In this document: positions 46,401 to 57,216 of the stretch, piece by piece | How positions within the stretch are numbered: position 1 is the first letter of the stretch | Layout: the number at the start of each line of letters is the position of its first letter | NCBI GenBank assembly: GCA_036435485.1 | Contig: CM071598.1 | Coordinates: 140,596,148-140,660,147, forward strand | Source of the DNA: Saposhnikovia divaricata | Taxonomy: Eukaryota; Streptophyta; Magnoliopsida; Apiales; Apiaceae | Direction: 5' to 3' | Length of the DNA: 64,000 nt | Notes under the pieces: model-generated | The model's database searches: none | Seen by the model: the letters and a program-made list of their open reading frames with translations, nothing else | What the model was told of the DNA's origin: nothing | Position numbers and translations under genes: made by a program

Positions 46401-46791
46401 TGATAGACTTGTTTCTTGGTACAGCAAGAAACAGAAATCAATCTCTACATCTACAGCTGAAGCAGAGTATATTGCTGTTGGTAGCTGTTGTGCACAGATT
46501 CTGTGGATGAAGAATCAATTACTGGATTATGGATTGAGGTACAGTAAAATACCTATTTATTGTGATAATTAAAGTGCTATTGCTATGACAGGTAATCCAG
46601 TACAGCATTCAATGACCAAGCACATCAGCATAAGGTACCATTTTATTAGAGAACATGTAGAGGAAGGGAATATTGAGCTTCATTTTGTGTCTACAGAACA
46701 ACAGCTTGCAGATATCTTCACCAAGCCATTGAGTGAAGCTGTATTTACAAGGTTGGTAAATGAACTAGGGATGGTCTCTGGCTTTGACTAG
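43463..46791 (+). pseudogene. pol of element B (protease, integrase, RT, RNase H), disrupted
   Basis: Protease active site LVVDSGCSGHMTG; GAG-pre-integrase with WHKKLSHLN and CDSCQKAKQRK; integrase core HVDLFGP, IRSDNGTEF and GVVERKNRTL (D-D-E); RT KARLVAKGYSQ, QMDVKSAFLNG, LYGLKQAPRAWYE and catalytic YVDDIIFGS; RNase H GYSDADFAGCKID, STAEAEYIAVGSCCAQ, ending VQHSMTKHI and LADIFTKPLSE. Lesions: TGA 43781-43783, a frameshift near 44550, TAG 45952-45954 in the usual LNYFLGLQV motif (LS*FLGLQV), TGA 46366-46368, and TAA near 46570. It cannot make enzymes, although the motifs are well preserved. Confidence 0.92.
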
Positions 46792-48166
46792 AGATATTGG
46801 TTAGACTCAAAATTCTACTTATGCACTGTGTTGCTCATATTTCTGTGGTATGTTAAACTCTGCTCAATGACTGTTAAACTCTGTTAGCATGCTCTGTAAG
46901 TCATACACTGTTGACATGTTGGATACACTCTAAGAGACTCTGATAATGTTTTTGTCTTAATGTTAATACCAATGAAGAAATGTGTATGAAACATTATTCT
47001 CAGTAATTAATCATGAATCCTTCTAAGTTATTTGTGATCTAATCTTAGATTGTGCAGAAAATTAACACAGCATGATACTGTTTCATATTTATAACATCTC
47101 TTAGTTTATTTATCCTAAACTCTGAGTCTGTAAATGCTGTGTGCATTGCCTCTCATGAATAATTTCTGATGTTGATGAGCTCTAAACTCTGTTAGTTATA
47201 CACTGTTAAATTAAATTCTGTTATTAGAATACCCCCAAAGCGCTCATGTATATAGACTGTTAGAACTCCTTTGAGATCATGTTTGTAATTAGGACGACCC
47301 AGGAACTTACTGGTATATAGTAAGGGCTAAAATTCTCTAATTTTTGGTGACTAGTCGAAGACTAGGAAGATCGAAGAACTTATCAAACTGATAAGGGCTA
47401 AAATTATAGGATTTTTGGTAACTAGTTCCAACCTCTGATTACTGGAGAAATTTTTAAAAAAAAATAGGGGGTTATAAATTAATTAAATATTACTGTATAT
47501 AAATCGTTTACTACAGAGTTTAGCATTCATCATACATTCAGTGTTTACTATGAGAGTTTGTGCATCCAGTGTTTACTGATTTACTTTATGGATTTTATGA
47601 AATACTAGATGCTCTAAATACTGATTTAGTAAACTCTGCTATACACACACTCATATTCACAACTGTGCAGTGTTTGAAAGGATTACAGTAATAAAGTTGG
47701 AGAATTGATAAACACTGTTGGATTCTGTTGAGTACTCTAAGGTAATATTTTATTTCAGACAAAGCATATACTTGGAGTACAAAAAGAGTTTTTTTTGAAA
47801 TTTGCATGTGATACGTGCCAACTGTTTAATGGTGTATGACAGTTAAAGCGTATTGGTAATAGGAGAGAGAATAGCAGTAATAATAGGCATTATTACTGCG
47901 CGTGTAAATGACTGTTCCACTATTTACATGACACGTGTCCCACTCACACACTTAACAAGAAATTGGTTGCGTGTTTAATGTCTAAAACGATTGGGTTTTT
48001 AATTTTCAATTACAGATCTAATCACACTCGGTTCATTATTCACTTTTTCACTTTTACACCCACGAACACACAACCTTACACATAATTTCTCTCCTATTTT
48101 CACTTAAGCATTTTCACAAACACTTTTCTACACATTCTCTTTTCTCACAATTTCTAAACTGTTCTA
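46792..48166 (+). other. motif-rich noncoding region of element B between pol and ORF3
   Basis: About 1.4 kb without a credible gene. It carries six exact copies of AAACTCTG/CAGAGTTT (46855, 46876, 47117, 47184, 47514, 47631) and many near matches (GACTCTGA, AAATTCTG, ACACTGTT). The last 150 bp before the ORF3 start is C/T-rich and leader-like. Confidence 0.7.
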
Positions 48167-51100
48167 ATGGCATCCAAGACTTTTGTTGCTCATGGATTAT
48201 ATTTTGTTCCTAACAACTATGTAGCAATACTAAACACTGATAAAGCCCCAGAACCATTTCATTTGATTCAGAACTTCATACAGGATTCTGAAATAGGTCA
48301 AGCTCTTGTTCAACCAACAAAACTCTCTGCCACACACATCTCTACTTTCTGGAGAAACTCTGTTTATGATGATGGTGGTGAGAATTGTCTCCATCCATTG
48401 TGTTTACTCATGAAGACCAAGAGTTTGTAATCACTCTGACAACTATTCGAGATGTTATGGATTTTGACACTCACACCTCATACGCTGTGGCTGGTGAGAA
48501 TGAACTGAAGGAAATGTTACAGCAACTGCGGTTTTCTGGCCCTTTGGACAAGCTCGGTAATGTTAAAAGGCCAGGGCTCAAGAAAGAGTGGAGCTTTTTC
48601 TTTGACTGCATCACTAGAGCGTTTGGGAAGAAAGTCACCAACTGGGATGCAATTCCCACTGATAGTCTTCAAATCGGGTATTCTCTTCTCAATGGGAGTA
48701 ATTTTGATTTTGGTAGATTAGTTCTTATGAATCTAGGTGAAAAACTAGCAGAGTCTAATACAACTGTCTATTTCTCACATTTTTGTCAAATTTTATTCTC
48801 TGCTTGTTTGCCTAATGTGGAAATCTCTGATGAGGATGTCATTCAACCTTTCCAAGTCCATAAGAGAATGTTCTCTGACTTGACAAACAAAGATGCCAAC
48901 AAGGATCAAGTTCCAGAGTTTATTTTTCCTCTTGCCCTCAGAAACTTTCTCAATCAACCACAGGAACCACAAGCACCAGCACCTGAACCTGTACTTGAAC
49001 CTTCACAGCTAAATCCTCAACCAACAAACACTGAACCTCACATAACCCTAAACACTGAACCAACCTCTAAACCCACATCTACATCGACTCCATCCACTGT
49101 TGCTACTACTTCAAAACCTCAACCTCAACCTCAACCACAACCTCAACCTCAACCACAATCCAAACCAAGAAAGCAAAGGAAACACATGGCTATCAGACCA
49201 CCAAGAAAGCACAGGACTGCTGAAGTTCCTAGGCCAAAGAGACCTAGAAAGGAAAGAGCAAATAGACCTCCATCTCCATCTACTCTAGATGATTCTATCT
49301 CAGAAGAAGAAAGAACAGAAGGGTTTCAAGTTAAAAGGAGGAGACTGATTATTGATGAGTCTGATGAAGAAGTGAATCTTGAAGCTCCAGAGGATATCTC
49401 TAAGGAGACTCCTGCTGTTGAGACGGCTATTAACTCAGAACCTATTATAGCAGAACATGAACTCAGAGTTGATGAACCAGTACTTGCTGAGGTTCCAGTT
49501 GAAAATGATGATAGAACTGAGTTACCTGAAATGGAAGACTTTGATGAAAACTTCATGTCATTCTCTGTTGAAGTTGAAGATCCTATTCCAACACCCATGG
49601 CTGCAAACTCTGCTGAAACTGGTGTTGCAGATCAACCTACTGTGGTGCTAGAAGAAATAGAGGTTGCATCTCACACAGAGTTATTCTTTGATGCACATCA
49701 AATCTCAGACCATGGTGAGGAAATTGATCAGCCTGCTAAATCTGTTTCATCAGACATTGTCAAGACAAACTCTGCCAATCCAGAAAAACAGGTTGTCAAG
49801 AAGAACCTATTCCTGCATTTAATGAAGAAACTGCCTCAGTTGTAGATGCTGATGATTCTGAGAATGATTCTTCTAAGGAAGTGAGTGCAGAAGCTGGATC
49901 TGCTCCAAATGTTGAAGTTCAGACTGATGGACTGAAAACAGGGGAGAAGCCAGACTTTGCTGGACCTTCTGCAAGAGAAATTGAAGATGATTACATGGCA
50001 AAACAAACTGCAGACTGGTACAAGGAAGATTGCATATTTCCTACTGGAAGAGCAGCTGATTTTCTCAGGGATAATTCTAAGAAGATTTCGAATCCAGACA
50101 TTCTGACATGCTTACAAGGGAGATGACTCTACAGAAAGACAACAACAAAATGTTTCAAAATTTCTCAAAAGCTCAAGAGACTGTACTTCAGAGAGTGGGT
50201 AAAGTTGAAGCAAATCAGTCTGTCATGTCTGCTAAAATTGTTCCATTGCTACCTCCTTGGAACTGATTACATCTATACTCATTCCTGATGATGTCAAAAA
50301 GGGGGAGAGAGTTGCTAAGTCAAAATGCAAGTATGCTCAAACTCTGATCAGAAAGGATGATGCTGGAGATGGAGGAGCAAGTAATAAAGGCAAGGGTAAA
50401 GCTGAAGAAAGTCAAACTCTGAAATCTAGCAAGTCTTCTAAATCACAATTTGCTGGAATAAACACTAATACTCAAGGTAATTCAAAGACCAAGAGTTTAG
50501 TATTAACTTCTAATCCACAGACTGATGAGGAGTTGGCTGCTAAGATGTTTTTTGAAGAGAATGAAAAGGGAGTTACACTTGCAGATGTTCAAGCTCAAGA
50601 GAAAATGTTTCTAGCAGAACATCAGAAAGCTACGAAATCTGGGAAGTCTAAGAAAAATGAGAAAGCTGCTAAGCTTGTTCTTAAAGGCATTGAAATCAAA
50701 GAACAAGTTGGTGCTGATCAAAGGATGCAAGTATTCAGAAAACCAACAGATGCAGATTCTAAGCAAAAGCTGAAAGGCATTGCTGAAGAAGAAAGAATTT
50801 CGAAGAAGGCAAGTACAACCTCTATTTCTACACAAGTTGTACAGAAGAAAGAAAACACAACCTCTGTTGCTACACAAGTTGTGTCTAAACCTCTATCTTC
50901 TCAATTGAAGTCAGTCTTTGGAAAAGGAACACTTCATGATCCAAATCTAGTACCTGAAGCTCCTATGGATTTTACTGATGGAAGAGCCTTATCTGGTAAG
51001 ATTGCAAACAATAAAGTTGGTCTAGGCTCACACAGAGATAAAAGGCAACATACTGGTCCTAGAGATCCTTCTTCACTGGCTATTCCAGGTCGTGGTGTCA

Positions 51101-51681
51101 CTCAAGAGAGTTTGGACAGACTGGAATCAGTACAGTTAGTTTGTTAGAAGAGTTTAAAGAAAGATTTTCTCTTATACTTTATGGCTGATGGGACAGTATT
51201 TAAAATTGGTGAGAATGATATTGGTTTGAAATATTGGGAAGAATTAGAATATGTTATGTATCTTTTCAAGGTGAATAATCGAATGACTCAATCAGTTGCA
51301 AATGTGCTCAGACAGAAAATGCTTCAAAATTTGGCAATTAGAGGAATGAAGTATAACAGTAGATATGTTCCTAAGTACAGAGACTGGAGTGGAAATATCA
51401 TTGAAATGAAGAAGGGTACTGCAAAGCTGAAGACTGATCTGGGAATCACAGTTCTTTATTTCAACTCACAGTCAGATGAAGTAAAATTTATCAGACTGGG
51501 AAATGATATGAGGAGGAACAAAATCTATGATCTAAGATCTGCTATTTATCAGACTGATGAGAGTGATCCTCAGTTGAGAGAGATCAAGGAAGCTATGAAG
51601 ATTGAACTTGAAAATGCAGAGAGAAGATTGCTTATAGACTATCTCAGAGCAACACCAGATCTTGAGGAGATTAGAGATTGA
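48167..51681 (+). pseudogene. ORF3 of element B (putative plant transposon protein), disrupted
   Basis: A large sense ORF downstream of pol, about 1170 codons if repaired, function unknown. In SIRE-type elements this position is called env-like, but I see no signal peptide or transmembrane segment. The N-terminal domain shows HISTFWRNSVYDD, GLKKEWSFFFDCITRAFGKK, DSLQIGYSLLNGSNFDFGRL and HKRMFSDLTNKD, shared with ORF3 of A. Next come a Pro/Gln-rich linker, a highly basic patch (RKHRTAEVPRPKRPRKERA), an acidic region, DDVKKGER, a Lys-rich helix and a C-terminal domain (51181-51681) with LRQKMLQNLAIRGMKYNSRY. Lesions: frameshifts near 48395, 49845 and 50125-50260, and a TAG at 51145-51147. Confidence 0.8.
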
Positions 51682-51822
51682 AGTCTGTAAGAATTTTCTT
51701 GTTTTCTGTAGATTTTTGTTAAGTAGAAGCTTAAACTCCGTTTGTATATTTAACACTGTGTTTGTGTATTTGTTTTGACATCATCAATTACTGTTAACTT
51801 ATGCATTTTTACTAATGAACAA

Positions 51823-51833
51823 GTTGGGGGAGA
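51823..51833 (+). other. polypurine tract of element B
   Basis: TTGGGGGAGAT immediately before the 3' LTR. Confidence 0.85.
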
Positions 51834-52383
51834 TTGTTAAATATAATTGATATGGTTAATATCAGTGTTTAAGTTTTACAGTGAAAAATAGAGTTTAACT
51901 TGAAACTGGAAGCAGTCAGAGTTTAGATAAACTCTGACAGTTTGAAGCTCAACAGAGTTTGCTATACGCTGACAAGAGGAAGCAGCTAAACTCTGTTGAA
52001 CAGAAGCGTTTGCTGGTCAGTAACAGAATTATTGAAGATTATTATGGAAGCGATATCTTTGAAGATTGGATAGCTGTCAAAGGAAGTCGTGCTGACTAGA
52101 AAGACGTGTAGCAATCATAATTGATAATATTTGTATAGCTAATTTATAGGAGTATCAATTATCGATTGTACGTAGCTGTATATCTTTATAAATACAGTTA
52201 GGTTAACCCTAGAAGGGTATCGATCGTGTAACACAATATCTTTTCATTGTAACCTAAGCAGCTCTCTGTGATATTTTACATCACTGAGAGAGGAGTTAAT
52301 TTTAAACAGTTTTTAAAGTCTTTTAAGAACTTATTGTTATTCTTTCATACTTATTTGATTATAATTGTGTACTCGGCCTAACA
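51834..52383 (+). repeat. 3' LTR of element B
   Basis: 550 bp, near-identical to the 5' LTR with about ten differences by eye. One motif copy has decayed (ATAGAGTTT instead of ACAGAGTTT). The other four remain. Confidence 0.95.
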
Positions 52384-52395
52384 CATTCAATTATC

Positions 52396-55300
52396 TTGGA
52401 CAGTGGATGCTCTGGACATATGACTAGAAAGAAGTTCCTACTTACAAAGTTTGAGAGGAAAGCTGGCCCAGTAATATCCTTTGGAGATGGCAACAAAGGA
52501 GAAACTTTGGGATATGGCTCAATTATTTTGGGGAATGTCATCATAGAAAACGTAGCACTGGTTGAAGGCTTGAAACACACACTTTTAAGCATAAGTCAAC
52601 TGGGTGATAAGGGTTACCAATCAATCTTTGACAGTAAAGGATGCAAAATCTTGACTATGAAGAATGGAGACATTGTTTTGACTGGTCAGAGACATGGTAA
52701 CATATACGAAGCCAGCTTGAGTGACACATCTAAAGGAACTGTAAGATGTCTTTATAGCAAGGCATCAAATGATGAAAGCTGGAACTGGCACAAGACGCTC
52801 TCACATCTCAACTTCAAGAAGCTTAATCAACTTGTTAAGCACCATCTGGTGAGAGGCCTACCTCAGGCAAATTATGTGCAAGATGGACTTTGTGATGCTT
52901 GTCAGCTTGGAAAACAAAGAAGAACCACTTTCAAGAGTAAGACAGAAAATTCAATTACTGAACCATTTCACATGCTGCATCTTGATTTATTTGGTCCAGT
53001 AAACATTATGTCTATCAATAAGAAAAGATATGCTCTAGTTATAGTGGATGATTACACAAGGTTCACATGGGTATTCTTTCTACACAACAAGGATGAAGCT
53101 CCTCAGCAAATCATTGAACTTGTCAAGAATATTCAAAATAGCTCTGAGTGCAAGGTCAAAGTGCTCAGAAGTGACAATGGTACAGAATTTAAGAATTCTA
53201 CAATGGAGGAGTATTGTGCAGACAATGGAATTACTCAACAGTTTTCTGCACCTGGAACACCTCAGCAGAATGGTGTAGTAGAAAGAAAGAACAGAACTCT
53301 CATAGAGGCAGCAAGAACCATGATTGCAGATGCAAAGCTTCCAACCTATTTCTGGGCAAAAGCTATCAACACCGCATGTTTCACTCAAAACTGTACCTTG
53401 GTAAATGCTCATGGTAAGACTCCCTATGAGATGATCAAAGGAAAGAAACCAAGTGTGAAATACTTTCACATCTTTGGATGCAAATGCTATGTCCTGAAAG
53501 TTCATCCAGAACAACTTGGGAAGTTTGAAGCCAAATCGGATGAAGCAATCTTTCTAGGATATTCAGCATCAAAGGCCTTCAAAGTATACAATCTCAGAAC
53601 TCACATTGTTATGGAATCAATTCATGTTGCATTTGATGATAAGAAGTTTGGAATTTTGCAAACTGATGAAAGCCATGACAATCTGGAATTTGAAAATCTT
53701 AAGTATTCTAAGATTCTCTCCAGCGATGATGAAGGTTCTCCAGAGGAAATCTCTATTGCTTCTCAAAGGAATGCTACTGTTGAGGGGGAGCAATTCAATC
53801 AAGGAGAACACAGTACTGGTCAGGATCAGACTAGTCTTTTAGAGTCTACTTCATCAGGAACTGATCCTTCAGAGTCTAATGAAGGAAGATCAAAAACTAG
53901 CAGCAGTATTGAAATCCACTGATTCTACTGATCAAGGGGGAGCTTTTGAAGGAAATGAACACTCTTCTACAAGAAATACCACTAACTTAGGGGGAGAGTC
54001 TAGCAGGAGCAATCTACCACCTGTTAGAAAATGGACAAGGGATCATACTGAGGATTTGATAATTGGTGATCCAAATAGTGGTGTTCGAACTAGAAGATCA
54101 ATTCAAAATGAATGCTTGTACAACTGTTTTCTCTCAAAGAATGAACCTAAGAAGGTTGAAGAAGCCTTACAGGATCCTGATTGGGTAATAGAAATGCAGG
54201 AAGAATTGAATGAGTTTGAGAGGAACAAAGTTTGGAAACTGGTACCAAGACCTAAAGATAGATCTATTGTTGGTGCTAAATGGGTTTTCAGAAACAAGCT
54301 AGATGAATCTGGTATGATTGTAAAAAACAAAGCAAGATTGGTGGCCAAGGGTTATTCTCAGGAAGAAGGAATTGACTATGATGAAACCTTTGCACCTGTA
54401 GCAAGATTGGAAGCAAACAGAATGTTTCTTGCATTTGCAGCTCATTCAAAATTCAAGGTATACCAGATGGATGTAAAGAGTTCTTTTCTTAATGGAAAGC
54501 TTGATGAGGAAGTGTATGTGAAACAACCACCAGGTTTTGTTAATCCAAAGTTTCCAAATCATGTTTACAAACTTGACGAGGCACTCTATGGACTAAAGCA
54601 GGCACCAAGAGCATGGTATGAGACTTTGTCTAAATTTCTTCTTGAAAATGGCTTCACAAGAGGTACAATTGACAAAACTTTTTTCTTTAGAAAGATAAAA
54701 GGTGATTTGCTTTTAGTTCAAGTTTATGTTGATGATATTATATTTGGTTCTACTAATGAAAAGCTATGTGCTAAGTTTAGCAGGCTTATGCAGTCTAAGT
54801 ATCAGATGAGCATGATGGGTGAACTAAATTACTTTTTAGGCTTGCAGGTCAAACAGACTGAGACTGGTATTTTCATTAATCAGTCAAAGTATATCAAAGA
54901 TCTTTTAAAAAGGTTTGACTTTCAAAATTGTGCAATTGCAAAGACACCCATGGCAACAGCCACTAAGCTAGACTCTGATCCTAAGGGAAAGAGTGTTGAT
55001 AACACTAGCTATAGAGGAATGATAGGTTCACTGTTATATTTAACTGTAAGTAGACCAGATATAATGTTCTCTACCTGTTTATGTGCTAGATTCCAAAGTG
55101 ATCCTAAGGAATCTCATTTAATTGTTCTGAAGAGAATTTTTAGATATCTCAAGGTAACTCCAAATCTTGGTTTGTGGTATCCAAGAGAATCTGATTTCTC
55201 CCTAATTGGCTATTCAGACTCTGATTATGTAGGGTGTAAAATAGACAGGAAGAGCACTACAGGTACATGTCAATTCTTGGGAAACAGATTGATTTCTTGG

Positions 55301-55651
55301 GCAAGCAAGAAGCAGCAATCAGTTTCAACCTCAACTGCAGAAGCTAAATACATTGCAGAAGGCAGTTGTTGTGCTCAACTCCTTTGGATAAGAAATCAGT
55401 TGATGGATTCTGGTATGACACTTAGTAATATTCCTATGTTTTGTGATAATACTAGTGCTATCAAAATTGCAGAAAATCCAGTTCAACACTTAAGGACTAA
55501 GCACATTGATGTCAGGTATCATTTTATTGGAGAACATATTGAAAATGGTACTATGGAACTTCATTTTGTTCCTACTGACAAACAGCTTGCAGATATTCTA
55601 ACTAAACCACTTGATGAGGCTACATTCATTAGATTGGTTAGTGAGTTATGA
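52396..55651 (+). pseudogene. pol of element A, nearly intact (one frameshift)
   Basis: Copia polyprotein: protease site ILDSGCSGHMT, WHKTLSHLNFKKL and CDACQLGKQRR (GAG-pre-integrase), integrase LDLFGP, LRSDNGTEF and GVVERKNRTL (D-D-E), then RT KARLVAKGYSQEEG, QMDVKSSFLNG, LYGLKQAPRAWYE and YVDDIIFGS, RNase H GYSDSDYVGCKIDRKSTTG and STAEAKYIAEGSCCAQ, ending LADILTKPLDE. The only clear lesion is a frame change between 53879 and 53922 in the linker between integrase and RT (first frame ends SSSIEIH). Element B removed the join to gag: the segment before the protease Asp is short, and the gag-pol junction now lies 12 kb upstream. Confidence 0.92.
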
Positions 55652-56258
55652 ATGTTAAATTTTTAGATCTTTAACATCTCCACAAGTAGCAAGGTATGTT
55701 GTTTCAGCTTATAGACTTGATATTTTTGTCAGGATCTATACTTGATTGTTAAATGCTTAAGTTGTAACACTTTACTTTGATAAATTACAGTATGATAAGC
55801 TTGTTAATAAACATCAGGATTGCTATAAGTATACTGACGTCATCAGTATTGACATCAGGATTGTATCGTCAGTATCAGGATTGTGAAATTTGTGTGTCTT
55901 ACTGTTTCAAATTCTGAAGTTCATGTTATTTAGTGGTTCAATTCTGAGTTTTGTTAAGTCTATGTTAGCAAGTTTTATTACATGCATACTGATAATTTAT
56001 ATCATTATTCATGTCAGTCAATAAACAACGATAGACAAGTAATATTAAGAAAACTTATATTTTCATTAATCAAAAGCATTACATACATGAAAATGAAATA
56101 CAATTCTTCTTTTTGTCTAACTACTACTGATAATTCTATTCTTGTCTAAAGCTGTTACTGCTTCAATTCTCAACGATCGACTTCAGGACAAGGAGCATCT
56201 CAAGAATGAATTCCTTGTCTGGGCGACTTGAATGAGAGCAGCTGACTCATCTTCATGC
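55652..56258. other. motif-rich noncoding region of element A after pol
   Basis: No gene on the sense strand. Three exact ATCAGGAT copies lie at 55813, 55854 and 55874, and another at 56839 beyond the antisense ORF. They are in the opposite orientation to the ATCCTGAT copies of the LTRs. Near matches (ATCAGTAT, CATCAGGA) are frequent. Confidence 0.7.
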
Positions 56259-56549
56259 TTATTGAAGTAGATGAATAGCATCTCCATCAAGATCAACCTC
56301 AGACTCTTCACCAAATTCTTCATCCTCAAGGTGTGAAGAGATTAGAGAAGGATTGTATACGACTGGTAGATGTTTTAGAGGAGATTCGTGGAAATCATCT
56401 GGGTTAAGACCAATCATATCTGACTCGATGAGAAAAGTCATCTCTTCTAAGAGATAGTTTATTTGCTCCTGATCATCAAGAGTAAAGAACTTCTCAGTGG
56501 TAATGAACCAAAAGCTAGGGTTCATATGAAGAATTGGGTTGAAAGCCAT
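56259..56549 (-). CDS. antisense ORF of element A, function unknown
   Basis: A 96-residue ORF opposite to the element's genes, between pol and ORF3. I chose ATG 56549 because it sits in ACCATGG, and because a TATA box at 56611-56606 puts the expected transcription start downstream of the earlier in-frame ATG (56591). The protein is acidic toward its C-terminus (EDEEFGEESEVDLDGD) and has no motif I recognise. One segment reads SFWFITTEKFFTLDDQEQ. ORF length alone is weak evidence of coding. The matching TATA box, start context and composition make it credible. Antisense additional ORFs are known in other plant LTR lineages. I see no equivalent in element B. Confidence 0.55.
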   Translation of the reverse strand: MAFNPILHMNPSFWFITTEKFFTLDDQEQINYLLEEMTFLIESDMIGLNPDDFHESPLKHLPVVYNPSLISSHLEDEEFGEESEVDLDGDAIHLLQ

Positions 56550-56605
56550 GGTAGAAAGAGAAAAGATTGAAAAGGTTTTGGAGAATGGCATAAGACGTCG
56601 GTTTT

Positions 56606-56611
56606 TTTATA
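56606..56611 (-). promoter_or_regulatory. TATA box of the antisense ORF in element A
   Basis: Minus strand TCTATAAAAAAAC, flanked on both sides by GACGTCTT or ACGTCTTT (a direct repeat). Transcription would begin about 25-32 bases downstream, near 56578, ahead of the ATG at 56549. Confidence 0.5.
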
Positions 56612-57216
56612 GAAAGACGTGGGAAGCTGAACAGTCATTTGGGAGATATCAATGCAGTCAGTCATAATTATGTGTGACTGTATTTCTTGTATTTTCAAGA
56701 AATATTGAATGAATCTAACATATTGATTTTGTTCAGATTTTATTTATTTCTTTTACAGGAAAAAGAAAATGCCACGTGGAAACTCCATTTAGTCTCTGAA
56801 ATTAGGATGATATTGATCAGGAATACAAGTGTGTTCACATCAGGATTAGTAATTCTTTTTATTCAGAAATCACATTGAATTGTGTGATTATCTTGATGAG
56901 AAGATCACATCAGGAAAAGGAAGCTGATCAGTATTGATTTTTATCTTGATTTTACCTTGATTTAATTTTCTTGAAATTAATTTTGGATTTTATTTTCCAG
57001 AAGTCATGGGTAACTGTATTTTTCAGGGACTGACACCTGTCAACCTACGTGTCAACGTGGGATAATGGGTCTGAAGAATTTTTGAAAATATAATTATTTT
57101 GAAACTCTAATCGTGTAATTGCTTTCTCTAATTTCATTCTCTAAAGCAAAAACACTCTCGAGTTCTCAAAATCTCTAATCAATTTCAAAGATTTCTTAAG
57201 TTCTTTTCAGATCAAA

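Larger units (their letters stand above)
40568..52383 (+). mobile_element. Ty1/copia element B (SIRE/Maximus-like), nested in A
   Basis: An 11.8-kb element with LTRs of 548 and 550 bp, PBS, broken gag, pol and ORF3 and a polypurine tract. It lies between the gag and protease of element A, just after TGCAGGGCACTGG of A, and A resumes at 52384 with its protease active site 21 bases later. The flanking bases TATTT and CATTC do not form a target duplication. It is closely related to A in gag, pol and ORF3 but carries a different dispersed motif. Confidence 0.92.

Noticed and set aside
47595..47807. 70-residue minus-strand ORF in element B as a counterpart of the antisense ORF in A
   Set aside because: No similarity to the antisense protein of A, no TATA box at the right distance, and it overlaps motif-rich noncoding DNA.
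53080..53514. 144-residue minus-strand ORF
   Set aside because: Shadow of the copia integrase. Minus-strand codons mirror the conserved sense protein.
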